From: Bradyrhizobium canariense
Lineage (GTDB): Bacteria; Pseudomonadota; Alphaproteobacteria; Rhizobiales; Xanthobacteraceae
Length of the DNA: 64,000 bases
Reading direction: 5' to 3'
Assembly: GCF_900105125.1 (NCBI RefSeq)
Contig: NZ_LT629750.1
Location: 4,429,001 to 4,493,000 of the forward strand
Below, in pieces: positions 1 through 9,019 of this stretch. The notes under the pieces were generated by a model. The model searched no databases and had not been told where the DNA came from. It was given only the letters and a program-made list of their open reading frames with translations. A program made the translations under genes and the position numbers. Within the stretch, counting starts at the first letter, position 1. Every line of letters begins with the position of its first letter.

Positions 1-225
1 GGCGTACACCCGCCAAAAAGATGAAAATGAGACGACCTCATCAGGTGCCGCTTGCGATTCAAGCGCTTGCCGTCCTTACGATAGCGCGCAGCAGCGGGCA
101 TTCGAAAACTTCCGGACAGCAGCGGCGGAGAGAGAATTTTTCGGACTGTATTAGCGACGTCGAAGTATTCGCGCCGGCGCTATCGTATCCCATGCGATAC
201 GCTTAGAAGCGAGGCTGATCGACTA
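1..225. other. Non-coding stretch left of the first tRNA remnant
   Basis: I see no convincing gene here. The only open frame lacks a recognisable domain and a good ribosome site. The stretch is probably the right end of whatever segment lies left of the tRNA-Arg remnant at 226-279. Confidence 0.4.
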
Positions 226-279
226 AGCGTTGCCCTCCGAAGGCAAAGGTTCCACGTTCGAATCGTGTCGGGTGCGCCA
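226..279 (+). repeat. tRNA-Arg(CCG) 3' remnant, putative attachment site
   Basis: The sequence contains a complete anticodon arm (TTGCC stem, loop CTCCGAA with anticodon CCG, GGCAA stem), a T-arm around TTCGAAT and a 3' acceptor strand ending in GCGCCA. The 5' acceptor strand and a normal D-arm are absent upstream, so this is not a functional tRNA. The same 45 bases recur with a few mismatches at 25677-25722, next to an integrase, and in degraded form at 31622-31665. Tyrosine integrases commonly recombine in tRNA 3' halves, so I read it as an att site left by integration. Confidence 0.75.
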
Positions 280-454
280 GCTTTTTCTTTGTTTTACAAC
301 GCGATATGCAGCCGCACAGCCTGAGGCTTGAGTTCTGGTTCATTCGCGCGAGTAAGCAATTGGGAGAAAATTTCTAAACGCGCTTGAATTGGCGCTCGAA
401 ATGCAGGTCGGTCCGGCCCATCGAGAGGAAGTTGTTCGGGCTAGGTCGAGTTAG

Positions 455-886
455 CGGGAGGTAGCGAGACATCCACAACGTCCGCTTTGCGCTGGTCCAG
501 CGCGTCCCTCATGTCCAGCAAACCTGCGACCCCCCCAAGCCGCGACTTCGCCGACGCTGTGGCCGGCAACGATGAGCCGGTCGGGCATCCGGTCTCGCAG
601 TGCCGCCGCGGCGGCCAGCGCCTGCAGAGTATTTGACCGAGGCGATTGAGCGCCATGATCTCCATGATTGCGGTCTCGCGGCGCGAGCGGTGCCCGAAAT
701 CCGCGTTCAGTGCCTCCTCGATCTCGGCGCGATGCGCGACGACCGTCTCGCGCAGTTCCTGAGCGTCGCACGGCGGTGGGGGAGCGAGGGCGTGCCTTCG
801 CGCAGAATGGCGGCGCGCTGGCGACCGAGGATCTGGGAAAGCGGAGTGGAGTCGGCCTTGGTTTCAAATGGGATCATCGCGTTCAT
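455..886 (-). pseudogene. Chimeric remnant: coniferyl-aldehyde dehydrogenase N-terminus joined to an acyltransferase (FabD-like) fragment
   Basis: Reading leftward from an ATG at 884-886, with a GAGGA ribosome site, the first codons resemble the N-terminus of CalB-type aldehyde dehydrogenases (RQRAAILREG, then after a frameshift EIEEALNADFGHRSRRETAI). At about 635 the homology changes abruptly to a malonyl-CoA acyltransferase fragment with the nucleophile motif GHSVGEVAAWG, then another frame change and VAGLLDMRDAL. No full domain survives and three frames are needed. It is most likely a deletion scar joining two unrelated genes. The AraC gene just upstream may once have controlled the dehydrogenase. 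The assignments rest on remembered family motifs. Confidence 0.6.
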
Positions 887-935
887 GGTTCCTCAAAGTT
901 GACAGGAGAAACTTGAGAGGCAAACTGGCATGCGA

Positions 936-1940
936 TCATCGCAAGCAATGGCTCTGGCGCCATCGCAGCGGGGTCAGGCCCGAAAAACGTTTGAAGGCCA
1001 CCGTGAAGTGCGCCTGGGAACCGAATCCCACCGCCAAAGCCAGTTCGGCAATGGGCATGTCGGTCGTCGCGAGCATGGCCTGCGCTTTGGCGATGCGGCG
1101 GCGGACCAGATATTCATGCGGGCGAACGCCCGTGGCTGCGCGAAACTGCGCCGCGAAATGCATGCAGCTCAAGCCTGCGGCACCGGCGACATCGGCAAGC
1201 GCCACCGGAGAGTCGAGATGGGCCTCGATGAATTCGTTGACGCGCTTCAGTCGCCATCTGGGAAGCGCGGTGATCTTTCGAGCGGATGGCGGCGAGACCT
1301 CGCTATAGAGCCGGAGTAGGTGCGTCACGATCGCCAGGCCGAGGAAATCGGCAAAAAGGCAACCATCTGCACCGTCGATCGACAACAGGGTGGTGCCGAG
1401 TTTCTCCAGCAGCGCATCCCGGGCAGGCAGGGGATCTCGCAGAGCCACCCCATCGGTCGGCCACTTGCCATGCGACCAGTCGAAGCACTCCATGAGAAGC
1501 GCATTCGGAATGTGAAAGTGCAGAATGTCATAGGGCCGCGCATAGACGACATCTGCCGGCAGCCCCGGCGGCGTAATCTGGATGACGCCAGGAACGACGT
1601 CCTGGTGCTGAAACGATCTCGGTCCCACTCGCAGCGACAGCCTGGTGGGCTGTAGAATGACGGCGAGGATGTGATAATCGCCGGCGATTTCGAACGAATG
1701 CTGGTCGCGGTCCGCCCCCTGCCAGCGCGAGACCACCAGCCGCGGGACGCGCTGGTCCATGCCGTCCGGCTTGTCCGGCAGCCGCCACTTCCGCTCCTTG
1801 TAGATGACAGGACGATGTGGCCTGGGTCTTTCGAGCGAGATCAGCAGTCTGGGACTGTCCGCCCTGTCGTGGGCACCCGGCCCGGGCTCGAGCTCCTGCG
1901 GTTCATTGCCAAAGAATTCGAGAACGCTGCTGTCCGTCAT
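936..1940 (-). CDS. AraC family transcriptional regulator
   Basis: A 334-residue protein. The last 100 residues form a typical AraC double helix-turn-helix: one helix pair around LADVAGAAGLSCMHFAAQF and the second around IAELALAVGFGSQAHFTVAF, followed by the usual FSGLTPLRWR end. The N-terminal 200 residues would be the effector-binding half and show no motif I can name. I chose the ATG at 1938-1940 because the residues before it in the open frame are low-complexity and arginine/serine rich. It lies 96 bases downstream of the large LuxR-type regulator on the same strand and upstream of the broken calB fragment, which may have been its target. Confidence 0.85.
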   Translation of the reverse strand: MTDSSVLEFFGNEPQELEPGPGAHDRADSPRLLISLERPRPHRPVIYKERKWRLPDKPDGMDQRVPRLVVSRWQGADRDQHSFEIAGDYHILAVILQPTRLSLRVGPRSFQHQDVVPGVIQITPPGLPADVVYARPYDILHFHIPNALLMECFDWSHGKWPTDGVALRDPLPARDALLEKLGTTLLSIDGADGCLFADFLGLAIVTHLLRLYSEVSPPSARKITALPRWRLKRVNEFIEAHLDSPVALADVAGAAGLSCMHFAAQFRAATGVRPHEYLVRRRIAKAQAMLATTDMPIAELALAVGFGSQAHFTVAFKRFSGLTPLRWRQSHCLR

Positions 1941-2036
1941 GGCTGCCACCTGGCTGCTTCGTCGATCGGCCAAGGGTGGCAAGAGCCGGGATGCGCGGCT
2001 TCTGTCGAACGACTGGCCAGATGACTGGCCGGCCGA

Positions 2037-4847
2037 TCAGGCGATGGGTTGTGGGCGGTTCAGCGCCGTCCGCAAACCCGAGCGTGCGGTGATGCCGAGC
2101 TTCGGAAAGATCCGGTAGAGGTGATAGCCGACCGTCCGGTGGGACAGATAGAGCCGCGCCCCGATCTCCTTGTTTGAGAATCCGTCGGCCGCGAGTTCCG
2201 CGATCTGAAGCTCCTGCGGCGTCAGTGCATCAAGCACACGTCCTGCTCGAGGACGGCTGGCCTCGCCGGCAGCGCGCAATTCCCGTCTTGCCCGATTGCC
2301 CCAGGGCACCGCGCCCAGCGCATCAAGGATGTCGCGCGCTGTCCGCAGCGGCGCGCGCGCGTCCATGACGCGGCGCTGACGCCGCAACCATTCGCCATAG
2401 GCCAGGAGCAATCGCCCGCGCAGGAACGGCCAGTTCTGCGAGATAGTGCCAAGGCCGTCCTGAAAGAACGTCTCCGCGCGGGCTGGCGGAGCAAGCAAAG
2501 CCTTGCTGTAGGACAGCATAATCTGGACCCACGGCACGGCCATGGGCGCCGACCGCCGCTCGACATCGTCGATAGCCGCGGCCGCGACGGCTTCCTGACC
2601 GCAGGATACCGCAGCCTCGACGTAGTCCGCGAGACTGAAGAATTGAATATTCGTGTTGAATGCGGGATCGGCAGGCGCCTGGAGTCGCTGCAAATGCTCG
2701 TACGCCTCCAAAGATCGGCCCGCGCCGAGCGCAGCAATGCCCCGCGCGTTCTGCAGCAGCGCCAACAGAAAGTTGGTGTTTGGCGAAAGGACCAACCGCT
2801 CCACCTGGAGCGCATGGGCCTCGCAGGCGTCGAGATTTCCCCGCATGGCGGCCAGCTTCGCCTGCACGACAGTGGCCGCGGCGATCCACACCGTCGCTCC
2901 CACTTCTTCGGCTAACCGAAGCGACTCTCCCGCCGATCGCATGGCGCCCATCCAGTCGCCAGTCTCCATTTCCGCCCATCCCCGCGCGAACAGCACACGC
3001 GCCAGTTCGCCGAGTCGTCCCTGCTCGCGAAATGCCGTACTGACCGCAGTCAGCCAACTGAGGCCGAAGTCGAATGCACCGATGGTGTTGGCCGCTAGGC
3101 CCAGAGTCCATGCGATGCCCGGATCCGCGACACCTGGCGCAGCTTGCGCGGCAAGCTGCCGATGAATCTCACCCCCGTTCTTGAGCGGTTCGACATAGGC
3201 GGCGATGGCGATCAGACGCGCATCGGTCGCGGGCACTCGCATTTGACGGGCAGCGGCGTGGACGCTCGCGCGCACCGCGTCGCTTGCGTGGCCCCACCAG
3301 CAGCGCTGAGCCGCACGCCACAGCAGCTCCAATGCCAGATCGTCGTCGCCACCGGTTCGCGCATCGGCAGCGAAGCCGACGAGCGGGGATATGCGGGCAA
3401 GATCGATGACTGTCAGAGGCTCGCTGATTTCGCGTATCCAGGCAAAACGCGCCCGCAAATGCGGATGCGACTCATTTGGCGTCGCCTCACGCAACAGGCG
3501 CTCCACCGTCTCCGGTTGGCCCATGTCGGCGGCGAACCCCGCCGCGCGCAGTAGCCGTTCGCTCCTCGCCAGGGCCGTACGGCTCAGCCGCGCCGCGTTC
3601 TCCTCCGCAAAAATCGCCGTCACCAGCGCACCACGCCGCTGCGATCGCGAGGCGGCTTCGTCGAGTTCCGCGGCTAAAGCGTCATCCGGTCCGATGGTCG
3701 AGGCCATCCGATGCCAGACTGCGCGATCTGATTGATCCTTGATAACGCGGGCCAATGCCGCATGGACATCGTGGCGCATCATCGGGCTGGCCGCTTGATG
3801 TAGCGCCGATCGGACGAGAGGATGCCGAAACCGCACCTCTCCTCCGTCGACCTCGATCAGCATCGCCGACACCGCTGGCGTCAGTGCGTCAAGTCCCACT
3901 CTTTCGCCAAGCAGCACTTCGCCCGCGTCCAACGCCTCGCGAAGGGATTTGCTGTCATTCTCGGTGACGACGAGGAGCAGCGTGCGAGTTGCCGCGGGAA
4001 GGCCGGAGACCCGGCTAAAGAAGGCGCGCTCCAGGCGATCGGTCAGCGGCAGCCATTGCGCCTCGCCGGATTCCGTCCGGCTCTCGCCGCGCGGCAACTC
4101 GACCAGGGCCAGAGGATTGCCTGCCGCCTCGTCGAGGAAACGATGGCGCAGATTAGGCGAGAGTCCCGGCGCTTGGACGTTGAGCAGGCGTTCTGCCGCT
4201 GCCGCGCTGAGCCTTGATAGCCGATGTCGCAGGATGCCCGAATGAAGAAAGGATTGGTCCGAGCCTTCCCGGATTGCCATCAAAAGGACGATCGGATCTG
4301 AACTCAGCCGCCGCGAGATAAATGCGAGCACATCATGGCTGGGCTGGTCGAGCCATTGGACATCGTCGGCGATCAGCAGGATGGGTCTGCGCGCCGCGCT
4401 CGCGGTCAGAAGATTGAGTGTCGCCAAACCGACAAGAAAGATATCCGGCGCCGTCCTGCCGTCGCTCAGGCCGAAGGCAGCCAGCAGCGCCGAGCGCTGG
4501 CGTGCCGGCAGGGAAGCGACCTGCTTGAGCATCGGTCCTACAGCCTGGTGGAGCGCGCCGAACGGCAGGTGCGCCTCGGATGTCACGCCGGAGAGCCGAA
4601 GTACGCGCATTCCGCGCGCTCGGGAATGATCCTGCGCAGCGTCGAGCAAGGTCGATTTTCCGATGCCGGGTTCGCCGCTGACGACCAGTGCGGAGCCGGC
4701 GTCGCGGACGCGGTCAATCAGCTCGTTGATCAGGGTTATATCGTCGTCGCGCCCGTATAGAACAGGCGAAGCCGCGTGCAGCCGATCTCCGATCTCCCGC
4801 TGTTGTGGTCCTGACCGAGGCGCCTGTGCCAGTCGTCGTGTCATCAA
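2037..4847 (-). CDS. Large ATP-binding LuxR family regulator (LAL/MalT-like)
   Basis: A 936-residue protein with the STAND/LAL layout. A Walker A motif GEPGIGKST lies at about residues 58-66, a Walker B-like stretch LLIADDVQWLD at about 155, then a long alpha-helical, alanine- and leucine-rich TPR-like middle, and a C-terminal LuxR helix-turn-helix (LTPQELQIAELAADGFSNKE through LYLSHRTVGYHLYRIFPKLG). Such proteins act as ATP-dependent switches that activate catabolic or virulence operons after binding an inducer through the TPR part. Length is normal for the family. Two adjacent ATG codons at the start follow a GGGGA site. Its target is unknown; the AraC gene follows on the same strand, and the SDR gene lies upstream. 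Confidence 0.9.
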   Translation of the reverse strand: MMTRRLAQAPRSGPQQREIGDRLHAASPVLYGRDDDITLINELIDRVRDAGSALVVSGEPGIGKSTLLDAAQDHSRARGMRVLRLSGVTSEAHLPFGALHQAVGPMLKQVASLPARQRSALLAAFGLSDGRTAPDIFLVGLATLNLLTASAARRPILLIADDVQWLDQPSHDVLAFISRRLSSDPIVLLMAIREGSDQSFLHSGILRHRLSRLSAAAAERLLNVQAPGLSPNLRHRFLDEAAGNPLALVELPRGESRTESGEAQWLPLTDRLERAFFSRVSGLPAATRTLLLVVTENDSKSLREALDAGEVLLGERVGLDALTPAVSAMLIEVDGGEVRFRHPLVRSALHQAASPMMRHDVHAALARVIKDQSDRAVWHRMASTIGPDDALAAELDEAASRSQRRGALVTAIFAEENAARLSRTALARSERLLRAAGFAADMGQPETVERLLREATPNESHPHLRARFAWIREISEPLTVIDLARISPLVGFAADARTGGDDDLALELLWRAAQRCWWGHASDAVRASVHAAARQMRVPATDARLIAIAAYVEPLKNGGEIHRQLAAQAAPGVADPGIAWTLGLAANTIGAFDFGLSWLTAVSTAFREQGRLGELARVLFARGWAEMETGDWMGAMRSAGESLRLAEEVGATVWIAAATVVQAKLAAMRGNLDACEAHALQVERLVLSPNTNFLLALLQNARGIAALGAGRSLEAYEHLQRLQAPADPAFNTNIQFFSLADYVEAAVSCGQEAVAAAAIDDVERRSAPMAVPWVQIMLSYSKALLAPPARAETFFQDGLGTISQNWPFLRGRLLLAYGEWLRRQRRVMDARAPLRTARDILDALGAVPWGNRARRELRAAGEASRPRAGRVLDALTPQELQIAELAADGFSNKEIGARLYLSHRTVGYHLYRIFPKLGITARSGLRTALNRPQPIA

Positions 4848-5063
4848 TATCCCCGTTCAGTTCCGAGCAGCCCATCCAAGAACAATCCTGCCGAAGCTGC
4901 AGCACGCTCCTATGTAAACAGCGGACGCATCCGTACCTTCGTCGACGACGCCCAAAGCTCAAGCGCAGTCTCGATCGATGCCCCTCCATCCATCACCTCC
5001 GAATCGCGATGGTCGAAATACAAATGCAACTGTAGTTGCTAAGACGGATCGCAGAAGTCATTC

Positions 5064-5720
5064 TCAGCCGGCGGGCGTATATATGGTCTCCACCTGCCAC
5101 GAACCGGCAGGCTGGCTGTGCAGTTGCCAGAACTGTTCGGCGACGGCATTGGCGTCTTTGCTGTTCCTGACGAGGCCTGCGACGGTAACGGTCGCGACGT
5201 GGACGCCTTTTTCCCGGAACGGCTCGAAGATGCCTTGCGCCAGCGCGCGAATACCTGCCTTACCGATGCTCAGAGAGAGAAAATCCGGGTGCGGCTGAAC
5301 GCCGAAACCGCCGCCCGTGAGCAGGATGGAGCCTGAGCCGCGTGCAATCATGCGGGGCGCCGCAGCCTGCGCAGCGACCATTGCGCCACCAATATTAACG
5401 GCGAGATCATAGTTGAACGTATCGCGCGGCTGATCTGCCAACGTGGCCTTTCGCAGCGAGGCTGCATTGAAGTGCAGAACATCTATTCCGGCGAACTCGC
5501 TTTCAACCTGCGATACGAGCGCTGCGACGCTCGACGGTTCAGCCGCATCGACCGTCCGTACGCCGACCTTATGGCCCTTCGCCTCGAGCTGCCCCGCAAG
5601 CTCTTTTGTCTTGGTCTCGTTCCGAGCGCTCAAGATGACCCGGAATCCTTCGCCGGCAAACCGCTCGGCTGTTGCCAGACCCATACCCGGACCAGTGCCA
5701 ATGCTAAGAAACGTCTTCAT
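5064..5720 (-). CDS. Short-chain dehydrogenase/reductase-like protein, atypical active site
   Basis: A 218-residue Rossmann-fold protein. The nucleotide-binding motif appears as GTGPGMG near residue 8, and the structural NAA motif is present (HFNAAS). Where classical SDRs have a catalytic Tyr-x3-Lys the sequence reads SLSIGKAG, so the lysine is kept but the tyrosine is replaced by leucine. The upstream serine region is GGGFG rather than a clear catalytic serine. The protein may therefore bind NAD(P) without ordinary SDR chemistry, or use another residue. It is a single gene on the minus strand whose upstream region starts with a copy of the 240-bp repeat (5832-6072). Confidence 0.8.
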   Translation of the reverse strand: MKTFLSIGTGPGMGLATAERFAGEGFRVILSARNETKTKELAGQLEAKGHKVGVRTVDAAEPSSVAALVSQVESEFAGIDVLHFNAASLRKATLADQPRDTFNYDLAVNIGGAMVAAQAAAPRMIARGSGSILLTGGGFGVQPHPDFLSLSIGKAGIRALAQGIFEPFREKGVHVATVTVAGLVRNSKDANAVAEQFWQLHSQPAGSWQVETIYTPAG

Positions 5721-5831
5721 GATCTACCTCCTCGACAATGGGATAACCCCACGTGTTCACCTTCGGTCGACGCCAAGAAGCGCTCGAGATGCGACGCTCA
5801 ACTCGACCAGTGTCTGTTGACCAGCAATCTC

Positions 5832-6072
5832 CTGTGCGCCTAACCGAAATGCTGCGCTGCATCTATTCAAATCCCACGCGTGGTATTTCAAAATCTTGCT
5901 TTTTTGAACGTCGCCTTCGCACCGCATTCCTCCGCCTCGGACGTGCAATCGATCGCACATGCCCACCTCGTTTTTTACAGATTCTTGCTTTTCCGTTCCC
6001 TTCCACAGGAAAGCGGTCTCGACTAGCTGGCCGAGTCGCAAGCGCAACCATTGCCGGCTTGCCACCTCAGCA
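5832..6072 (+). repeat. Interspersed imperfect repeat, copy A (about 240 bp)
   Basis: This stretch matches 19716-19963 in the same orientation over its whole length, with scattered mismatches and small indels. Shared blocks include GGTATTTCAAAATCTTGC, CCTCCGCCTCGGACGTGC, TTTTTTACAGATTCTTGC and GCCGGCTTGCCACCTCAGCA. Both copies lie in intergenic DNA just upstream of a minus-strand gene. Open frames exist through it but none carries a domain. I could not identify a transposase or terminal repeats. Confidence 0.8.
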
Positions 6073-6232
6073 TGTCGTTGCGGGCGACGACGAAGTTGGT
6101 GGACTGCATTGGCTGGATCCCTGCTCATCACGTGGCCCGCGACCTTTGTCCGGTTCGATGACCGCTTTGCAACGGCGGATGCTGTTTAAGGCGTTGTTCG
6201 TTTCAACCGCTGTTAAATGTGCGAAGCCTCAT

Positions 6233-7765
6233 TTACGTCGCCGCGCGCAGGCCGCCTTCGGCATGGAGATCGCGCAGCTTGCGTTTGAAGATCTTGCCGC
6301 TGGCCTCGCGCGGCAGTGCGTCGAGAAACTGAATGTCCTTCGGCACCTTGAAGTTGGCGAGCCGGCCGCGCAGAAAGGTCTGCACCGCGCGAGACGTCAA
6401 CGTCGCATTGGCTTCGGGCTCGATGCAGGCGAACAGCCGCTCGCCGAACTCGTCGTCGGGGATGCCGAACACCGCGCAGTCGCGCACGCCGTCCATGCCG
6501 ATCAGCGCGTTCTCGATCTCCGCCGGATAGATGTTGACGCCGCCTGAGATCACCATGTCGCGCTTGCGGTCGCACAGGAACAGATAGCCGTCCGCATCGA
6601 GATAGCCGATGTCGCCGACGCTGATGAGGCCATCACGTCCGGCCTCGGCGCGCGCCTCGGCGTTGCCGTGATAGTCGAAATCCGATATCGCGACCTGGCG
6701 CATGAAGATTTCGCCGGGTTCGTTGACGTCGCACAATTCGCCGTCGGGACGGAAGATTTTCACGATACCGCCTTCGATGGCGCGGCCGACGGTGCCGGGT
6801 TTTGCCAATGCCTCTTCAGCGGAGTGCCACACTGGAATGCCGGTTTCGGTCGAGCCGAAATATTCGTGAACGACAGGGCCCCACCAGTCGATCATGGCGC
6901 GCTTGACCTGCGGCGGGCAAGGCGCAGCCCCATGCACGATGAAGCGCAGCGACGACAGAGCGTAACGGCGCTTCACCTCATCCGGTAGCCGCAGCAGGCG
7001 AACAAACATCGTCGGCACCATGTGCATGTGGGTGACGCGGTGGCGCGCGATCAGGTGCAGCATATCCTCGGGGTCGAAGCGGGGCTCCAGCACGATGGTG
7101 CAGCCGTTGCGGAACGCCAGCATGCCATAGGAATTCGGCGCCGAATGGTACATTGGGCCGTTCATCAGGATGACCTGGCTGTCGCCGGCCTTGATGCCGT
7201 AGGCAATGGTGCCGACCCGCGCGGATGCCGCCTGCTGTTCGGGCTGCATCGGCTTGCGGCGCACGCCCTTGGGCAGACCAGTGGTGCCTGACGTGTAGAA
7301 CATCGGCGCGCTGCCGATCGCGGGCGCCTGCGACGGGGCATGGCTGTCGCGCCAGTCGTCCCAGTCGGTCATGCCTTCGGGGACCCGCGTCAGCGGCATC
7401 GGGACGTTAAAGGCGGCGGCGATCTCCGGTGGGGTCGTCACCACGAACAGTTTTAGATGCTGGGGCAGGCCATCGCGGATCTGCGGTAATAAGTCTGCGT
7501 GGCAGACCAGGATCTCGGCGCCGCTGTCGGCGAGGATGTAGGCGACCTCTTCCGCCTTCAGATGCCAGTTGATCGGCACCACGGGGCTGCCGAGGGCGGC
7601 GGCAGCCCCGGAAACCTCGAACAACGCAAGGTCGTTACGCAGCATCATGGCGACGGGTGTGCCGCCGCCAAGGCCGAGCACCTTGAATCCGGCCGCTGCC
7701 CGCGCGATGCGGGCGTGCATCTCGGGATAGCTGATCGCGCGGTCGCCGCTGATGATCGATGTCAC
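6233..7765 (-). CDS. AMP-dependent acyl-CoA synthetase/ligase
   Basis: A 510-residue ANL-superfamily enzyme that would activate a carboxylic acid to its acyl-AMP and then acyl-CoA. The P-loop MFYTSGTTGLPKGVRR is at residues 155-170. The A5-type motif YFGSTETG lies near residue 304, the A7/A8 hinge region (GYLFLCDRKRDMVISGGVNI) near 400, and the C-terminal catalytic lysine in the motif ASGKIFKRKLRD near 493. Length and layout fit fatty-acid or aromatic-acid CoA ligases; the substrate cannot be read from the sequence. It is the last gene of a three-gene minus-strand run, 21 bases after a substrate-binding protein gene, which suggests that the imported ligand or a derivative is its substrate. 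Confidence 0.9.
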   Translation of the reverse strand: MTSIISGDRAISYPEMHARIARAAAGFKVLGLGGGTPVAMMLRNDLALFEVSGAAAALGSPVVPINWHLKAEEVAYILADSGAEILVCHADLLPQIRDGLPQHLKLFVVTTPPEIAAAFNVPMPLTRVPEGMTDWDDWRDSHAPSQAPAIGSAPMFYTSGTTGLPKGVRRKPMQPEQQAASARVGTIAYGIKAGDSQVILMNGPMYHSAPNSYGMLAFRNGCTIVLEPRFDPEDMLHLIARHRVTHMHMVPTMFVRLLRLPDEVKRRYALSSLRFIVHGAAPCPPQVKRAMIDWWGPVVHEYFGSTETGIPVWHSAEEALAKPGTVGRAIEGGIVKIFRPDGELCDVNEPGEIFMRQVAISDFDYHGNAEARAEAGRDGLISVGDIGYLDADGYLFLCDRKRDMVISGGVNIYPAEIENALIGMDGVRDCAVFGIPDDEFGERLFACIEPEANATLTSRAVQTFLRGRLANFKVPKDIQFLDALPREASGKIFKRKLRDLHAEGGLRAAT

Positions 7766-7786
7766 GTTGCTCTCCCCGGCCTTGGC

Positions 7787-8971
7787 TCAGCGGTCGTCCA
7801 GAATATCGCCGAATCCGACCCAGCTCTTGCCGTCGAAGCGGCGCAGCCGCAGTTGCTGGAACGGCAGATAGTCGTCGGCATCGGTCGACACCGTCATGCC
7901 CGGCAGCAGCAGCGGCAGCGGCACCTCGTGCAGCGACGCCGCCTGTTTCATGATGTTGTCGCGGCTGAAGTCGTCCTTGCACGCCGTCAGCACCTTCATC
8001 AGCAGGCTGGCATAGTGGTAGCCAGCGGCGTAGTTCGAATTGTTGAGGTCGGCGTTCGGCAGATACTGCTTCATGAAGACGAAGTACGCCTTGACGCCGG
8101 CATCGTCAGCCCATTGCATGTCCATCGGGTCCTTCAGGTTGCTCGACGAGATCAGGCCGACGGCGTTTTCGAGGCCGGCGGGCTCCAGGAACGAGATTGA
8201 CGACGCCGAGGTCGGCACGAAGAACAGGTCGGGCTTCCAGTTGATCTCGGCTGCGCCCTTGATCATCTGCGAGGTGAACTTTCCGAGCACGACGCCGAAC
8301 ACCACGTTGGCGCCGGAGGCCTTCAGCGTGGCGAGCTGCGAATTGATGGTCGGCGCGCTGGTCTCGTAGCTTGCTTCCGCCACGATCATGGTCGCTGCCT
8401 TGTCGCCGAGCGCGCGCTTGAAGCCGGCGACATAGTCGCGGCCAAAATCGTCGTTCTGCGAGAGAATTGCGATTTTGGCGTCGGGCTTGGTCTGCAGGAT
8501 ATGCTTGGCATAGACCACGCCCTCGGACTGGTAGGCCGCCATGCCCGGCATGGTCCACGGAAAGTGCTTCGGGTCGGCCCATTTGGTAGCGCCGCTCAGG
8601 ACGAACAGTTGCGGCACCTTCTTGCTGTTGAGATAGCGATGCACGGCGCTATTGGTCGCGGTCCCCAGCGAACCGAACATCATCAGCACTTCATCCTGTT
8701 CGACCAGTTTGCGAGTCTGCTCGACCGTCTTGGGCGGCGAGTAGGCGTCATCGAGGCTGATGAACTTGATCTTGCGGCCGTTGATGCCGCCTTCGGCGTT
8801 GACCTTCTCGAAATAGGCTTCCTGCGCCCGCCCGATGATGCCGAAGCCCGACACCGGACCGCTATAGGGCAGCGTCTGGCCGATGCGGATTTCGCCCTTG
8901 TCCTCGGCGTGTGCTGCGGCACCCGCCAGCAAGGCGAATGCGACCGTCACTATATGCCGTGAGATTTTCAT
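7787..8971 (-). CDS. Branched-chain amino-acid-type ABC transporter substrate-binding protein
   Basis: A 394-residue periplasmic protein of the type-I (LivJ/K, Peripla_BP_6) fold. It starts with a signal peptide (positively charged start, hydrophobic stretch VAFALLAGAAAHA, predicted cleavage after AHA). The family opening IRIGQTLPYSGPVSGFG is present, followed by the KVNAEGGINGRKI block. In rhizobia, such proteins with an adjacent CoA ligase often bind aromatic acids rather than amino acids. No permease or ATPase of the system is encoded nearby, so it is an orphan subunit here. It lies between the nitronate monooxygenase-type gene and the CoA ligase, all on the minus strand. Confidence 0.9.
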   Translation of the reverse strand: MKISRHIVTVAFALLAGAAAHAEDKGEIRIGQTLPYSGPVSGFGIIGRAQEAYFEKVNAEGGINGRKIKFISLDDAYSPPKTVEQTRKLVEQDEVLMMFGSLGTATNSAVHRYLNSKKVPQLFVLSGATKWADPKHFPWTMPGMAAYQSEGVVYAKHILQTKPDAKIAILSQNDDFGRDYVAGFKRALGDKAATMIVAEASYETSAPTINSQLATLKASGANVVFGVVLGKFTSQMIKGAAEINWKPDLFFVPTSASSISFLEPAGLENAVGLISSSNLKDPMDMQWADDAGVKAYFVFMKQYLPNADLNNSNYAAGYHYASLLMKVLTACKDDFSRDNIMKQAASLHEVPLPLLLPGMTVSTDADDYLPFQQLRLRRFDGKSWVGFGDILDDR

Positions 8972-9019
8972 CGTTGCCGTCCCTTTGTCAGATTTTTGTC
9001 TAAAGCAGTCACTCGGATT

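Noticed and set aside
5757..6547. Several frames of 120-260 codons through repeat copy A
   Set aside because: They are frames through a repeat and shadows of the CoA ligase gene; no domain.
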